Assembly: GCA_963082975.1 (NCBI GenBank)
Contig: OY720345.1
Location: forward strand, 8,520,491 to 8,584,490
Origin: Labia minor
Lineage: Eukaryota; Arthropoda; Insecta; Dermaptera; Spongiphoridae
Direction of reading: 5' to 3'
Length of the DNA: 64,000 nt
Shown piece after piece: positions 46,884-59,522 of the stretch. The position numbers and the translations under genes are program-made. The first letter of the stretch is position 1; each line of letters starts with the position of its first letter. The notes under the pieces were generated by a model. That model worked only from the letters and a program-made list of their open reading frames with translations, had not been told where the DNA came from and did not search any database.

Positions 46884-46893
46884 TTCACCAAAT
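46884..46893 (+). other. Possible 10-nt micro-exon
   Basis: AATACAG|TTCACCAAAT|GTAAGTAA: acceptor and strong donor only 10 nt apart. If joined to the previous candidate exon it would continue the frame as FTK plus one base. Micro-exons this small exist but are rare; the pair could be chance. Confidence 0.2.
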
Positions 46894-46899
46894 GTAAGT

Positions 46900-47672
46900 A
46901 ATCATCGTTATTTATTTAGCATTGCATATGCAAGGCAAATAAATGTAAATTTTATTAATTTTCAAATGTAAGTGTTGTATTAATATTTAAAGTAAATTTT
47001 AACATACATATAAGAGGGTTTAATTGAATTTAAATTGATTTTTTTGTTTTCTTAATATTAATAAAAAGAATTTTAAAGAAATATACTAATCCATAGATTA
47101 TATTAGAACTAATAAATAAAAAGGTGTGGGTGGATAATACAAGTGTCATGTCATTATTTTAAGAGAAGCGTTACATGAATGAAATCTACCTTTTTGTAAT
47201 GTTGCCAGCCTAGTTAAGGTGGATTGACCAAACGTGCATTTGGAAAGGTAATTCAGGACAGTTTCGAAATGGGAATAGACTGAACAGGAACAAATTGTTG
47301 TTTACCTTTGGAGCGTAGGGTATATTTAATTAGCATGGGCAATTTACTCTTAATGGTGAAGACTAAGCCTCTCCTTAGGTAAGTAGGTTCAATTTCAGAT
47401 TGTGGTTTCATTTCGAAAGCAAAAAAGTCAAAGTCACTCTCACCTTCAAAGAGGCTTACAGACCAAAATCCTTATTATTATTATTTAAGACAAAGTCTTT
47501 TTTTCATTACTTTTTTCAAATTCCGTAAGGAAGGGAATTTTCGGGGAGATGGAAAGGCCCCATTAAATATTCAATTGTTTTTGTTTTATTTAATTAATAA
47601 TTTATAATAATAATATATATGGTGATTATTTTTTATAAACCTTTTCTTTCTTTTTGAAATATTCAATGTATA
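46900..47672. other. Non-coding stretch
   Basis: A less AT-rich patch at 47150-47480 has no recognised coding potential. Confidence 0.4.
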
Positions 47673-47680
47673 ATGTAATC

Positions 47681-48075
47681 CAGGCCTGGCCAACCCGCGG
47701 CCCACCGTGAAAAATTGTGCGGCCCGCCAGTTAAGTTTATATTTCTTTTGTAACTTTCATTTCTCGTCTGTTTATTCAAAAACTGAGAAAATAATTAAAA
47801 TAATTATAATTCATTCATTCTTTTATTGAAAATATGTCCTACAATTTTTAAACTACATATTTGATTCCATAAAAAGGAAGAAAAAAGTTAGAAATAATAG
47901 AAATTAATAGAGAATATATTTTTTTATTATAAATTGTTATTATTATTTTTATTTTAAAAAAAAGTAGCCGAAAAATAATAAATAAAAACATTAAACATTA
48001 AGCATCAAGAAAGTATTAAAAGTGTTTTTTTAATACATTAGAGGCTCATGGAGTCATTTGGGTTGGCCAGGGCTG
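47681..48075. mobile_element. hAT MITE, family 2, with 8-bp duplication
   Basis: Begins CAGGCCTGGCCAACCCGCGG and ends TTGGGTTGGCCAGGGCTG, with a perfect 8-bp duplication ATGTAATC (47673-47680, 48076-48083). The CCGCGGCCC text is typical of hAT ends. No coding capacity. Confidence 0.92.
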
Positions 48076-48083
48076 ATGTAATC

Positions 48084-48455
48084 TATATCTATAATATCTT
48101 TTAAAGTTTTTACTATTTAGGCAGAATTAATTATTATTATAATAACTCACATTCAGTTCAAAATTTAAATTCAAACATTAAAAATATCATAAAGATATAG
48201 AGTATTTTCCACATTATTATTATTTTTTTTATATTAACATACTAAATATGAGTATAATAATATTTTAATTTTCTTTATATTGTGGATAATATTTCAGGTG
48301 AATGTAACTACAATATACCTATATTGTTATCAACTATATCTATACTCAATAATAATAAAATATTAATAAATTATCAAATATTTTTCTTAGCATTATACTG
48401 GGAAATCATATTTGGAAAGAAATAAAATATATTTCAGCTTATCGTCTTAGAAAAT
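48084..48455. other. AT-rich non-coding stretch
   Basis: Nothing recognised. Confidence 0.5.
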
Positions 48456-48456
48456 A

Positions 48457-48820
48457 AATTGACCTGTGGCCAGGCACAAAATAAAATAAAAGTAAATAGT
48501 TTAAAATAAATTAATTTCCAACTACTGAAAGAATTACAAATAATTTTATTATATCTATTAATGTAATAAAAACAGATATGGATATAACATAAATATTTTT
48601 AATTTTATTTTATTTATAATATATAAGGAGGAGGCGTTGACTGTGACGTCATGAAGGGCTGGGTGATGTCATATAATTTTAAATGAAGAAAAAACTAATG
48701 AAGATGATTTTTCCCGAGGATAAAACCGATATAAAGTGCATGATTCGTGGAAATATTTAAAACATGTGAAATTTGGTGTAGAAATAATACCTCCCTTACT
48801 ATCGTCGGTCGGTAAAAATG
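48457..48820 (-). repeat. Family B element, copy 5 (internally shortened)
   Basis: Minus-strand copy from the hairpin TTGACCTGTGGCCAGG to the other end CTATCGTCGGTCGGTAAAA. The CCGT tract and the internal duplication are missing, leaving about 360 bp. Confidence 0.82.
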
Positions 48821-50097
48821 AAGATAAAGTATTTTTTTTAAATTTTAAACATTTATTACACTTAACTATTTATATACTTAATAAATACCAATTTTTTGAT
48901 TTTCTAAAATAAATGATATTCGAACATTTTTCTGATATACTTAGGGATCTCATCCATCTCGGTTTTATACTTTCCTAGTCATTGCCGGTAGTAGGATGTT
49001 GGCGCCCGATGCAGAACAGTAAATTGGCGCCCTTCAAATAAGTATTAGAAAAAAATTTTACAAACAAAACATGTTTGGTAATTCAAACAACAAAATAAAA
49101 TAAATATTTATTTTTTACTATACTTAATAACAATTAATATCAAAAAATTATCTATTGAAAAAATTTGGAATATAATCTTTTATTTCCTATGAATTTTTAC
49201 TTATATATCCAGTGTTGTCTTTTAATTATAAAGCTGTCTATTTGTTTTTCTTTGCTTGGCCTATATTCTGGTAAATCCCCTCCTGTTATAAATTCCATGT
49301 CTGTACTCTGTGCCAAGCCCAAATCGCCCTCACAACTTATCTCTTGACTGTTTTTTTTTTTCGTTCTGATGTTGAGTTCATTTATTATTTTGTTAAATGT
49401 TATGAATCTTGGATTTTTATTAAAAAAAAATGCGATTATTTAAATTTATAAAAGTTTTTTTTTCTTTTAATAAACAGAAGAAATCATTCTTTTAATTAAA
49501 ATTTCTAAGATAAAATATCGTTTTCTATACAATTTTTAATAACAATAATAATAATAATGATTTTTCTTCCCTTTTTCATTTTTAGACAATTTAGATTCTA
49601 TTGCTTGTAAAATAACAAAACGTAAAGTAAGTAAAATATAGAACTCTTAATTTCTTATTTTCGTAAAATAAATTAATCTAAAGTTCTCCATTCACGACAA
49701 CCAGTATTTCCTTAAGGTAAATGTTTATGGCATTTCCTTGAAGATTTCCTCACCAGGGAAAGGAATTTCTTTAAAGAAATCTTTAAGAAAAAGAACCTGA
49801 AAATTTCCTGCAGGTCATTATTGTAGATTTCTGCTAGCTTTGCATGGCTTGCATAAATGTGAGTGTAAATTTGTAGAATTTGTGTGAATCAATTATTTTT
49901 TATTAATTTATTTATTAATATTTACATACAAACATAAATCCTAACCAAAAGATTTGCTTTACATTACATCACATTAGTTAAGTCATATATATATAGTATT
50001 TAAATCACTTACTTTATTTGAGTTGACTAATAATATTTAAATAATTAAATCAATTTTGAGTATTTATTTCGTATCTTCTTTTTCATTAAATCCTTAG
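48821..50097. other. AT-rich non-coding stretch
   Basis: A GC-richer patch at 48975-49035 (TTGGCGCCC repeated) may be a hAT MITE remnant like 21976-22387, but lacks paired ends. The remainder, including the 49165-49347 frame, is unrecognised. Confidence 0.35.
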
Positions 50098-50113
50098 TTT
50101 AAATGTTGATAAT

Positions 50114-50398
50114 AAAAAAAAAAACCTCTGACTTTGTTACGTCCTACGCAACGCCTATCAAGCCGGTTCTATCAATGTGGTGTCCTATGATCAGTAGAAC
50201 GGGTCCTCTCAACCTTTATCTTGATTTTCTTGATCGGAGGCGCTATCAAGTAGTTTTTCCCTAATGTTGTTCCCGGAGGCTGGGTTGACTCCGTCCCATA
50301 GACCCCAGCTAGGGAAATTCCCTTGCCAGGCTCGGGACTTGAACCCGGGACCATGTGAATGTGAGGCAGGTTCGCTACCAACACACCCAATGGCGCCC
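50114..50398 (-). mobile_element. tRNA-derived SINE, family C, copy 6
   Basis: Full-length, with a B box GGTTCAAGTCCC and the full head. Target duplication TTTAAATGTTGATAAT / TTTAAATGTTGGTAAT (50098-50113, 50399-50414; one mismatch). Confidence 0.93.
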
Positions 50399-50414
50399 TT
50401 TAAATGTTGGTAAT

Positions 50415-52268
50415 GCATATTTTTATTGTATTTTATTTGCATCTGTTTCTAGGTGTAGATCTTGATGTACCAAGGTGCAATCATGATAATTCTGAAGACA
50501 TTGTTTTTAAATTTTTTTAGATAATCTCTATATTACATTTTTTTCTTATACTTCCATAAAAATAAATCTCGTAGTTATGGTTGTACATTTTTCAACATTT
50601 CATATATTTATATGTATCTAAAATTTCCTATAATAGATAGCTCAGAACGGAGAAGCTAATATACTTTTAGTTATTGTTTATATATATCTTATCTTATTAT
50701 ACTAGAAAAAATTGTATATATATATATGTATTTTATATATTTGTATTTTTGAAATATTAAACCACTCGTAGGACGTTTTTGAATTTCACCCCATAGATAA
50801 TTTTTACAAAGAAATTAGTTTTTTCTTAATTTAAAATAGGAAATATAAATGACGTCAGAAACTACGTCAGACAGCGCTTCCTTAAATACAAAAATTACAA
50901 AATATATATTATGTTATATCCACAGGCCATATTTTCTGTCTTTCAGTGCATTAATACGTAAGTTTAAGGGGTGTATGTTTTATGACTTTTTTTTTAATTT
51001 TTGTTCTTATAAATTATTTGAACTGCGGCTCAGTTAAAATATATATAATAATAATAAATGTTATATTTTTAATTATAATATTTTACTTAATTTACTTTTA
51101 ATGTATGATTTTAATTTGAAAATATATTTTGAATATTAATTTTAATTTAAAAATTTATTAGATTAAATATTAATTCATGAGAATTCAGTTCTTATTCTAT
51201 TCTAATGAATATTATTATTCTTTTCCACAATTTAAAAGTTTCTACAAATAATTTTTAATATTCACTCACCTCTACTCTTCACTTAATTTCGACTAATACA
51301 ATTTTCAATGGTTTATTTTGTATAAAAATATCGAATTGAATCGTTTCTCATTCTCTCTTTTTCTTGAAATTTTTAATATTTCTTCATTTTAATTGATTTT
51401 AATTGATTTAATCATAATTTGTTTATTTATATTTAACAATAAATCATTATTATATATAATTTATTTAGCCACAATCAAAACCAAATTAAATTAAAATTAT
51501 TTGTTTTTTTTCTAATTTGTCAAATACATTTATAAAAAAAAAATCAATCATGTGAAATTTCAATTATTTTCTCTTTTGATCTAATTAAACAGATTTCAAA
51601 AATGTATCCATCACTCGTTCTCTCTCATTCTCTTTTGCTTTTATGTCATTATCTTCTTTGAACATGGGATAATATGAATCAAATTAATATCTATTTGTCT
51701 ATTTTCTACCATTAATTGAATGGAACGTAACATTCCTGGGTGGGATTTTGGTTCCACCCTTTGCGTTTCGAAGAGGCGGCAGCAACACGCCTCATTCCAA
51801 AACTCCTTCAATCTGTTCTTTCTTCTTTGAGAAAGCGCGATATTGAGTTGCAAGACTAAAGACGAATCCCAACCAACGAGACAATAGGCCTCGAAACAGA
51901 CATACCAACCCTTAATAACAATGCCCCTCCCCATAACCCCCTGCCAACGCCCCGCCATTGCCAATTTCACCAGATAACGAAACACAAAAGAAAGAACGAA
52001 AAAGACTTAAAACTGGTTGAAATGAAACCGACATTCAATTATTTGATCCATAATTGGATCATTTAAACTGTTTTCACTGTTTTTGCTATTACTATCTAAA
52101 TTTATTTTCAAATTCAATGCAGGTAACACTCCAAGAACACTAAAAACAGGTTACCTTGCATAAATAGAAGTGTTAGTTGAGCCATAAAAGTTAGCTACTA
52201 CTAAAATGTTTAGATGTATAGGATGTGGGAGAGTATTTGCCGCTTTTTGAAATAAAAAAAAGATAATG
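50415..52268. other. Non-coding stretch with an unrecognised GC-richer patch
   Basis: Mostly AT-rich. 50814-50880 has B-like text (TTTTTTCTTAATTTAAAAT, GACGTCA) and may be an old B scrap. 51720-51990 is less AT-rich and open on the minus strand for 114 residues (51641-51985, with WDSSLVLQLNIALSQRRKNR), but no family is recognised and no splice context is convincing. Confidence 0.35.
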
Positions 52269-52270
52269 AT

Positions 52271-52983
52271 TTACATACCGGTAAGCTTCAGGGATTTGGA
52301 TAACACTTTGCCAGTGAATTCCTTTTTTAATTCCAAAGAAACTTTCCTTATGCAATCTTTCACGGTTGCTTCTAGTTTCTGAGATAAAAATTATTAAAGT
52401 TTGGCAGATAAACTAGTTATGAATGAGCAGCCATTTAATAATGTTTTATTGACTAATTCACTAATTATTCACTTCTTATTCACTAATTATCGGTTTTTTC
52501 TTTCAGTTCGGTTTGGATATAGAAAAATTATTTAATTAATTATTTTTTTAATTTTCATATATCCAAAACGAACTGAAAAAAAAACATGAAAATTAGTGAA
52601 GCCCTCTGATGGTCAAATGAATAAAACATGGTAGCTAAATTGAATGTCAATGAATTTATATGCAAATTTTAATAATTTTTATCTCAGAAACTATAAGTGA
52701 CCGCTAATTTAATTGAAATTTGACAAATAAACTAATTATGAATGAGCAGCCATTTAATAATGTTTTATTGAATAATTCACTAATTCACTCTGCTGGTCAA
52801 TTGAATAAAACATTGTAGCTAAATAGAATATCAATGGATTTACATATATGCAAATTTTAATAATTTTTTTCTTAAAAACTAGAAGCGACCGAGAAATATT
52901 GCATAAAAAAAGTTTCTTTGGAATTAAAAAAGGAATCCACTGGCAAAGTTTCATCCAAATCCCTGAAGCTTAACGGTATGTAA
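52271..52983. repeat. Long-armed foldback element with internal duplication and central hairpin
   Basis: The first about 130 bp (TTACATACCGGTAAGCTTCA onward) is repeated inverted at the right end (TGAAGCTTAACGGTATGTAA) with roughly one difference per ten bases. Inside, a block with ATGAATGAGCAGCCATTTAA occurs twice in direct orientation (near 52420 and 52739). The centre (about 52491-52584) is itself a hairpin: CAGTTCGGTTTGGATATA and its complement TATATCCAAAACGAACTG. No coding capacity; superfamily unknown. Confidence 0.85.
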
Positions 52984-53283
52984 ACAATTACCTAAAAAAA
53001 GTTAAATTATATATATGATATTATACACAAAATAATTTCTCATTATCTCTACGTAAAAGACTGAAATTCAAAGCTTTAATAAAATTCTAATTCATATAAT
53101 AATAATTTTATATTTGATAATAATGATGGTATTTCTTTTATGTTAAAGTATATTATTATAAATTATATAATTAATTCAAGCCTTTTATAAAGGATTATGC
53201 AATAAGTAATACCTTTAAAAAAATTATAACAGTTTAGAAAGATTATTAAGTTACATACAAACAAAATTAAATAAGGACTATTC

Positions 53284-53543
53284 AGTGATGTATTGGTAAA
53301 ATAAGAAGTAAGGGAACGCATAGTGGGAGCAAAAAAGTCCTATTTTCAGCAAACTATTTTTTTCCATAAAAGTTTTTATTTTTTCTTATTCTTACTATAC
53401 AAAATATTAATGAACACAAAAAAGAAATTTTAACAATAGATTTAAGTGGGAGTTGTCGGGACATGAAAAAGTACTGAAAAGCGTTCCGGTTCTGAAAAAA
53501 GGTAAGGGAACGTCGTTCCCCCACGTTCCCCTCCCAATACACC
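53284..53543. mobile_element. hAT-like MITE, family 3
   Basis: Ends AGTGATGTATTGG and CCAATACACC, inverted, with ACTATTC repeated on both sides (53277-53283, 53544-53550); extending by one base gives 8 bp with one mismatch. The exact end and duplication length are ambiguous, so assignment to hAT is likely but not certain. GGGAACG repeats inside. Confidence 0.65.
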
Positions 53544-53550
53544 ACTATTC

Positions 53551-54495
53551 ATGTTTGATCAGTGAATATAAGGAAGTAAGTACCAGCGATTTGATGAATG
53601 TGTATTTTTTTCATAAATTATTATTACTATAGTGAGACGATTCATTAAAAAATTCGTAGAATATATAATAATATTTAAATAGTAAGCTACTTTACAGAAG
53701 AAAAACAAAAAAACTTTTATCGCATCTTTTTTATAATCTTGTCAGATGTGGATTATGGCATTTAAAAAAAAACATGCAAAATAAGCTAATCATGGCTTTA
53801 ATAAAAAAAAAAAAAAAGAAAGAAGAAAAGCGAAAGGGTGAGGGAAAGAAGTTTGAGTTACCAAAACGAAATTGAACGACTAAAAAAAAAATTATAGGTG
53901 GAAGAAAAAACGGGGGCATTGGGGGAGTTGCGTGACGTGTAACACGCACGAGTGAAGAGTCCGCTAGAAAGAGGCGGTTCAAATCACTGCCGTTCATGGT
54001 TTTTATTCCACTAAAAAGAAAAAAATTACTGACCTTGGCCCCCGATACTTTTTTATGTCATTTAAAAGATGGTTTATGAGAAGAGACAGGAATAAGAGAG
54101 AAAGGGGTGAGAACGTAATGGGATTGAAAAGCTACAACTGATACTTTTTTATTTTCTTTCTATTCAAAGATTATCTAATTGGGTATAAAGTATACCCCCC
54201 CCCCCCCCAAATAAATTAAACTGTTTAGATCAATCATTTTTTAAAAAAATCACTTTTAACAAAGTAAAATTTATACATTGAGATTATAAGTTATCAAATT
54301 ATCTTCTTTTTTGGAATCGTTGTGATGATTTATTAAAAAAAACTCAAACATTTATTAATTGGATTTATAAATGTTTATCATGTTCAATTTAATATCATAT
54401 CATATATACTTCTCAATTATTAGCTTATATTTGAAAACAATTTTTAGTTTTGTAGTTTTTTTTTTAATTATTTTATGTATACTTTCTTGTCTATG
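53551..54495. other. Non-coding stretch
   Basis: Purine-rich 53800-53900 (the minus frame 53731-53997 is its shadow), a less AT-rich patch 53915-54000, a C12-type run near 54196-54208. No gene recognised. Confidence 0.4.
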
Positions 54496-54496
54496 C

Positions 54497-54780
54497 GCCA
54501 TTGGGTGTGTGGGTAGCGAACCTGCCTCACATTCACATGGTCCCGGGTTCAAGTCCCGGGCCTGGCAAGGGAATTTCCCTAGCTGGGGTCTAGGGTACGG
54601 AGTCAACCCAGCCTCCGGGAACAACATTGGGGAAAAGCTACTTGGTAGCGCCTTCGATCAAGAAAATCAAGGTAAAGGTTGAGAGTACCCGTTCTACTGA
54701 TCATAGGACACCTCATTGATATCAGCGGCTTGATAGGCGACGTCCTTGCGTAGGAAGTACAAAGTCTGAGTTTTTTTTTT
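54497..54780 (+). mobile_element. tRNA-derived SINE, family C, copy 7
   Basis: Starts GCGCCATTGGGTGTGTGG, B box GGGTTCAAGTCCCGG, ends GTACAAAGTCTGAG plus a T10 run. Possible short duplication TTGTCTA at both sides. Confidence 0.92.
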
Positions 54781-56200
54781 GTCTAATGCTATTTCACATA
54801 TTAATATTCTTTCTAATATTTCTGGGCACATAATCTATAAAATCATTGGGAGAATGAAAGGAAAGATATTTCAACTAGAATGGTGGAATAATTAAAATAT
54901 TACCTGAAAATGCAGTGAATAATATATAAAGAATTCAAAGATATATAACGTGGAGGTTTTTTAAAAAAAAAAAAAAATATCTTTTAATTATTAATTGTAA
55001 ATATTTAATATTTGATTATTTGTTATTTCTTTTTATTTTTTTTTCTTTTGTTTTATGACAAGTCAGTGTTTAACTAAAACCTCCAGTTTGGGGATCTAGA
55101 GACTTGATTATGAATTTTTTATAATATGTCACATTCCTCTCTTTTACGAGAACATAAATTTTCCAAAACTGACAATTACACCCCTACGAATCCATAAATA
55201 GTCAAACAGTTAATCTGACAAATGACTCTATAAATATTTTTTAGATACTAGCTAGCTAGCTAGTTAATATTTTTAAATATTAAAAAAAAATAATTAATTT
55301 TTATTAATTAGTTTTATCCAAATACAATATCGAATATATTTGCGGAATTTAAATGTAATCTATATAATTAAATTCCTCCAAAATTGCTTCATGGATCTTA
55401 ATGGTTCTAGAAATTTCCATACAAGAATGTTAATAATATTTAAATTTGTATTTAAAATTCTAATATTCTATTATATTAGAAGTATAATTCAATTAAATTA
55501 AATTGAAATTTACTTCTAATTGATTAATATTTTCTAAAACAAAGTAAGTAATATTTTTTATATTTAAATTTATATTTTGAAAAATTGTGCAATTTGCAAA
55601 TTTGAGTGAAAACGAAGATCCAAATGAAAGAAAACGTCGATTGGCTAAAGCAAGTAGGACAAGATGGTTATCTCGGAAAAAAAGTAAAATAAGTCTGTAT
55701 ATTTTTGTTGATGATAATTTCTTTCTTATAGAATTATTTTATTTCTTGACATATTTTGTTACTTTGTATTCGTTGTAAATATCACTAAAAAGTAGTATTA
55801 AAAATTTATAAGGGATAGCCCCCATTTTATTTATTTTTATTTCATATTTTTTTTTTAGCAAAGATGTCCTAAGATGATATAAATTGAACATTGGTTTATT
55901 AAACCATGTTCATTTTTCTGAGGACATCTATACAGAAATTCTCATACAATAAAAAAACGTGTTGTCATTATTAATATGCTATTAATACAATTTCGAAAAA
56001 AGTCAAAAAAAGATCTTCTACTCAAAAGTGATCAACAAAGGAGTAAACCCCGTCGAAAATATGAATATTTTTAATATACTGATTGAATTCAACTGAATTA
56101 AAAGCTTTTGCATACAAACTTTCAACAAATTACTACATCGGGGGTACAGAGGGTAAAGAGAGCTAGAAATTGAATTAAATTGTTATTTTATGTTTTAATA
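54781..56200. other. AT-rich stretch with a possible hAT-like coding scrap
   Basis: At 55587-55690 a frame reads NLSENEDPNERKRRLAKAS then RTRWLSRKK, reminiscent of the TRWLS segment of hAT-type transposases, without further support. The rest is AT-rich and unrecognised. Confidence 0.35.
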
Positions 56201-56205
56201 AACAA

Positions 56206-56484
56206 AAAACCTCAGACTTTGTACTTCCTACGCAAGGACAACCCCCTTCAAGCCGCTTATATCAATGAGGTGTCCTATGATCAGTAGAACGGGTCCTCTC
56301 AACCTTTACCTTGATTTTCTTGATCGAAGGCGCTAGCAAGTAGCTTTTCCCCAATGTTCCCGGAGGCTGGGTTGACTCCGTCCCATAGACCCCAGCTATG
56401 GAAATTCCCTTGCCAGGTCCGGGAGCTGAGCCCGGGACCATGTAAATATGAGGCAGGTTCGCTACCCACACACCCAATGGCGCC
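56206..56484 (-). mobile_element. tRNA-derived SINE, family C, copy 8
   Basis: Full-length minus-strand copy from GGCGCCATTGGGTGTGTGG to GTACAAAGTCTGAGG; the head reads CCCGGGCTCAGCTCCCGG, so the B box is degraded. Confidence 0.9.
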
Positions 56485-57205
56485 TATATGGTGTATGTAG
56501 TAATAATCATCGATAAATTGTAAACTATCGATTGTTATTTGACTATCTCATAGTTTATATTGGCCCAAGAGTAAACTTTTCTTAGCTGGTCCAAGACAAG
56601 ATTTCCATATCTATTCGTGTGGCACATGTGCATCTGATTTGGAGAGAAGTGGGGCGTGCCAAGTGCTCTTGTATCGTTGATGTACCAAATGCTTCCAAAC
56701 AAGCAACGAATAAACAAAAGAGGCGGTTCTCTGCCTCCCGATCCATGTCATTTAGTCACGAGATCATGTTGATGGGATGAGTAAGAGATAGAGAGAGAGA
56801 GAGAGAGAGAAGTGGGGAGATAAGGTGTCTGTATGTATGTATTGATGTATATGTTTGTGTGTGTAACATAAAAAGACAAAACAATAAAGAAAAGAATTCA
56901 ACACCAAAGTGGGTGTCATAATATACATATACTTACATATTCAATTCAATTGGTTTAAAATCCAAAAATATTTAAAACTACATATTTTTATCTTTTAGTT
57001 GGTATATAAAAAGTTTTCCGTTTAAATCAATTTTGTTTTTTTATAATTTTCCGGTTAAATTTTTATTTTTATTCTTATTATTTTATATAAATTTAAGAAA
57101 ATTATATAAAATTATTTTCATGATTTCACAAAAAGAAAATAATTAATCAAATAATTAAAATTATAATTAATTTCATTATTTATTCTTTTCTTATATATAT
57201 ATACA
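56485..57205. other. Non-coding stretch
   Basis: A less AT-rich patch at 56560-56780 (minus frame 56535-56717) is unrecognised; GA run at 56789-56810; otherwise AT-rich. Confidence 0.4.
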
Positions 57206-57207
57206 AA

Positions 57208-57464
57208 AAAACCTCAGACTGTTGACTATCAAGTAGGTTATATAAATGATGAGGTGTCCTATGATCAGTAGAAAGGTTCCTATCAACCTTTACCTTGATT
57301 TTCTTTATCAGAGGCGCTATCAAGTAGCTTTCCCAATTTTGATCCCGGAAGCTGGATTGACTCCAACCCATAGCAAGAGAAATTCCCATGCCAGGCCTGG
57401 ACTTGAACCTGGAACTACGAGAATGAGAGGCAGCTTCGCTAACCTCTCACCCTGTGTTGCTCTT
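57208..57464 (-). mobile_element. tRNA-derived SINE, family C, diverged copy 9
   Basis: Similar to copy 2 (GAGTGAGAGG-type head variant GGTGAGAGGTTAGCGAAG) and somewhat deleted; the 5' side abuts a (TA)n tract at 57473-57519. Confidence 0.85.
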
Positions 57465-57467
57465 TTT

Positions 57468-57526
<59 letters not shown>

Positions 57527-58900
57527 CATTTATTTAAATCAATTTTAACAAAAATATTTATAATATATTTCATTTTAAAATTAATTAATATAAAACAAAA
57601 CAAAAAAATACATAATTTAAAAATAATTTGATACCGATTGAATAAAAAGATGATTTTAACGATTTTATTATGATAGTAGTATATATGTTGGTAATATACA
57701 TATACATATATATTTAGGTACATTATTATACTAAAAGAAAGAAAAAAACAGAAGTTTCTATTTTATTTTATTCGATTTAAAATTTACATTCATTCACTTT
57801 TTTTTCCAAGTTTAGTCGTACTTGCAATGACTATGAATGCAAAGAATCTAAAAAGTTTTTTTTTTCTATGGATTGTTTTCTAAACTACTTAAATTGATTG
57901 GATTTTATATACAAGAGGAGAAATCAAGATTATTGCTTTCCCATTCTACACGCCCTGTTAACTGTTGCTGTTGAAGTTACGATTGTCGAAAAGGGAAGTT
58001 TGCTAGATATCAAATTCACTTGATAAATAATTAATAAAAACTCATTGATAAAACATTACAGCCGTCTGGATCAGCTAGAATAACTCATGATGTAAAAGTC
58101 TTGTTGGAAATAAACTGACGTGAAGGTGAATGAAGTGGGGGGGGGGAGAGGTGGAGGGGTGTGAAACAGGCAAAGATAAAAAATAAATATTTTATATATT
58201 AATTGATATTAGAAATTGATACTTGAAAGATAAGTATTTTAAAATATTAAACGAATTGTTCCTTATTTTTTTTTCTAATAAATTGAATAAATAATTGAGG
58301 AGGCTGATTCAGAATTTATCTATCAATTTTTTTTCTCTTTAAACTTTTTAAGAAATTCTTTACTATGAAAAATGATATCATGATGTTAAATCTTATTTTA
58401 ATTTTTGTTGAACATTAATTATTATATAATTAAATGATTTCTTTATTATTACGTTTAATAAATTAAAATAGTGTGTTGTTTTCTTACTTAAACATAAAGA
58501 AAACAAACAAACAAACCAACAAAACAATTATACAATTAAAAAAAGATAAAATAAATGAATGAAAAGAAGAATAAAAGAGAGGATGTTTGTACGTAAGTCA
58601 TATTTAAGGCGAAGTGATGTAAAAGTGGAGTAAACGATTATTTTTCTCGCAACATGATAATAAAATGTATGGAAAATACTTAATTATCTACTTTATGTCA
58701 TTATGTACCAATTCATATAGATATCACCTATTTAGAGTGCGTTTCCCGTGTCTAATCTATCACTCTTTTGAAATCAACCGAATAAATTAACACATGTAAC
58801 TTTGTGAATTGCAATAACAAAGCTTACAATTAGTGAGTGCTATAATAAATTTTGTGTTTTGGGGTTTTGAGTTTTGGTAATTAGATAAATATGGATTATA
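57465..58900. other. AT-rich non-coding stretch
   Basis: (TA)n microsatellite at 57473-57519, then AT-rich; a G10 run near 58138-58148. The frames 57469-57723 and 57320-57529 are microsatellite or SINE shadows. Confidence 0.5.
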
Positions 58901-58913
58901 TTTTATATAGAAT

Positions 58914-59198
58914 GAAGGCGCCATTGGGTGTGTGGGTAGCGAACCTGCCTCACATTCACATGGTCCCGGGTTCAAGTCCCGAGCCTGACAAGGGAATTTC
59001 CCTAGCTGGGGTCTATGGGACGGAGTCAACCCAGCCTCCGGGAACAACATTGGGGAAAAGCTACTTGATAAAAAGTAGCGCCTCCGATCAAGAAAATCAA
59101 GGTAAAGGTTGAGAGGACCCGTGCTACTGATCATACGACACCTCATTGATAGAACCGGCTTGATAGGCGTTGCGTAGGACGTACAAAGTCAGAGTTTT
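58914..59198 (+). mobile_element. tRNA-derived SINE, family C, copy 10
   Basis: Full length, with a perfect 13-bp duplication TTTTATATAGAAT (58901-58913 and 59199-59211). tRNA-like head with GGTTCAAGTCC, then AAGGGAATTTCCCTAGCTGG and the AAGAAAATCAAGGTAAAG body. Two long frames on opposite strands across it are SINE translations. Confidence 0.95.
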
Positions 59199-59522
59199 TT
59201 TTATATAGAATATATATTTTTAAATTCATGAGTAAAAACAGTGTTTTTATCTCACTCACGCCTTATACATATTCTATCATGTGGGGCAAGTGCGCTGTAG
59301 TTTGTTTGTCTCATATCGAAATGCATTTCTCCTTATTATTTTATTTAAGATGAATAAATTTTTCTGATTTCTCTGGAAAGTAAAGTAGCGCAATCTTCAG
59401 GAAATAGAGAACCTTTTACTAAATGTGCTGAAATTATTCCTCCAGAAAAAAAATTACTTTTGAAGATATTCTACTGCCAATTAGTTCTATTAAAAGCAAT
59501 GCGCCTAAACCTTTAAACAAAT

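Noticed and set aside
51641-51985. 114-residue minus frame in a GC-richer patch
   Set aside because: No recognisable domain, no convincing splice sites; kept only as an unexplained patch.
55587-55778. Independent gene with an RTRWLSRKK motif
   Set aside because: Too short; the only resemblance is to a small hAT-type segment without element ends.
58787-59146. 119-residue minus frame and its opposite-strand partner
   Set aside because: SINE family C translation, not a gene.
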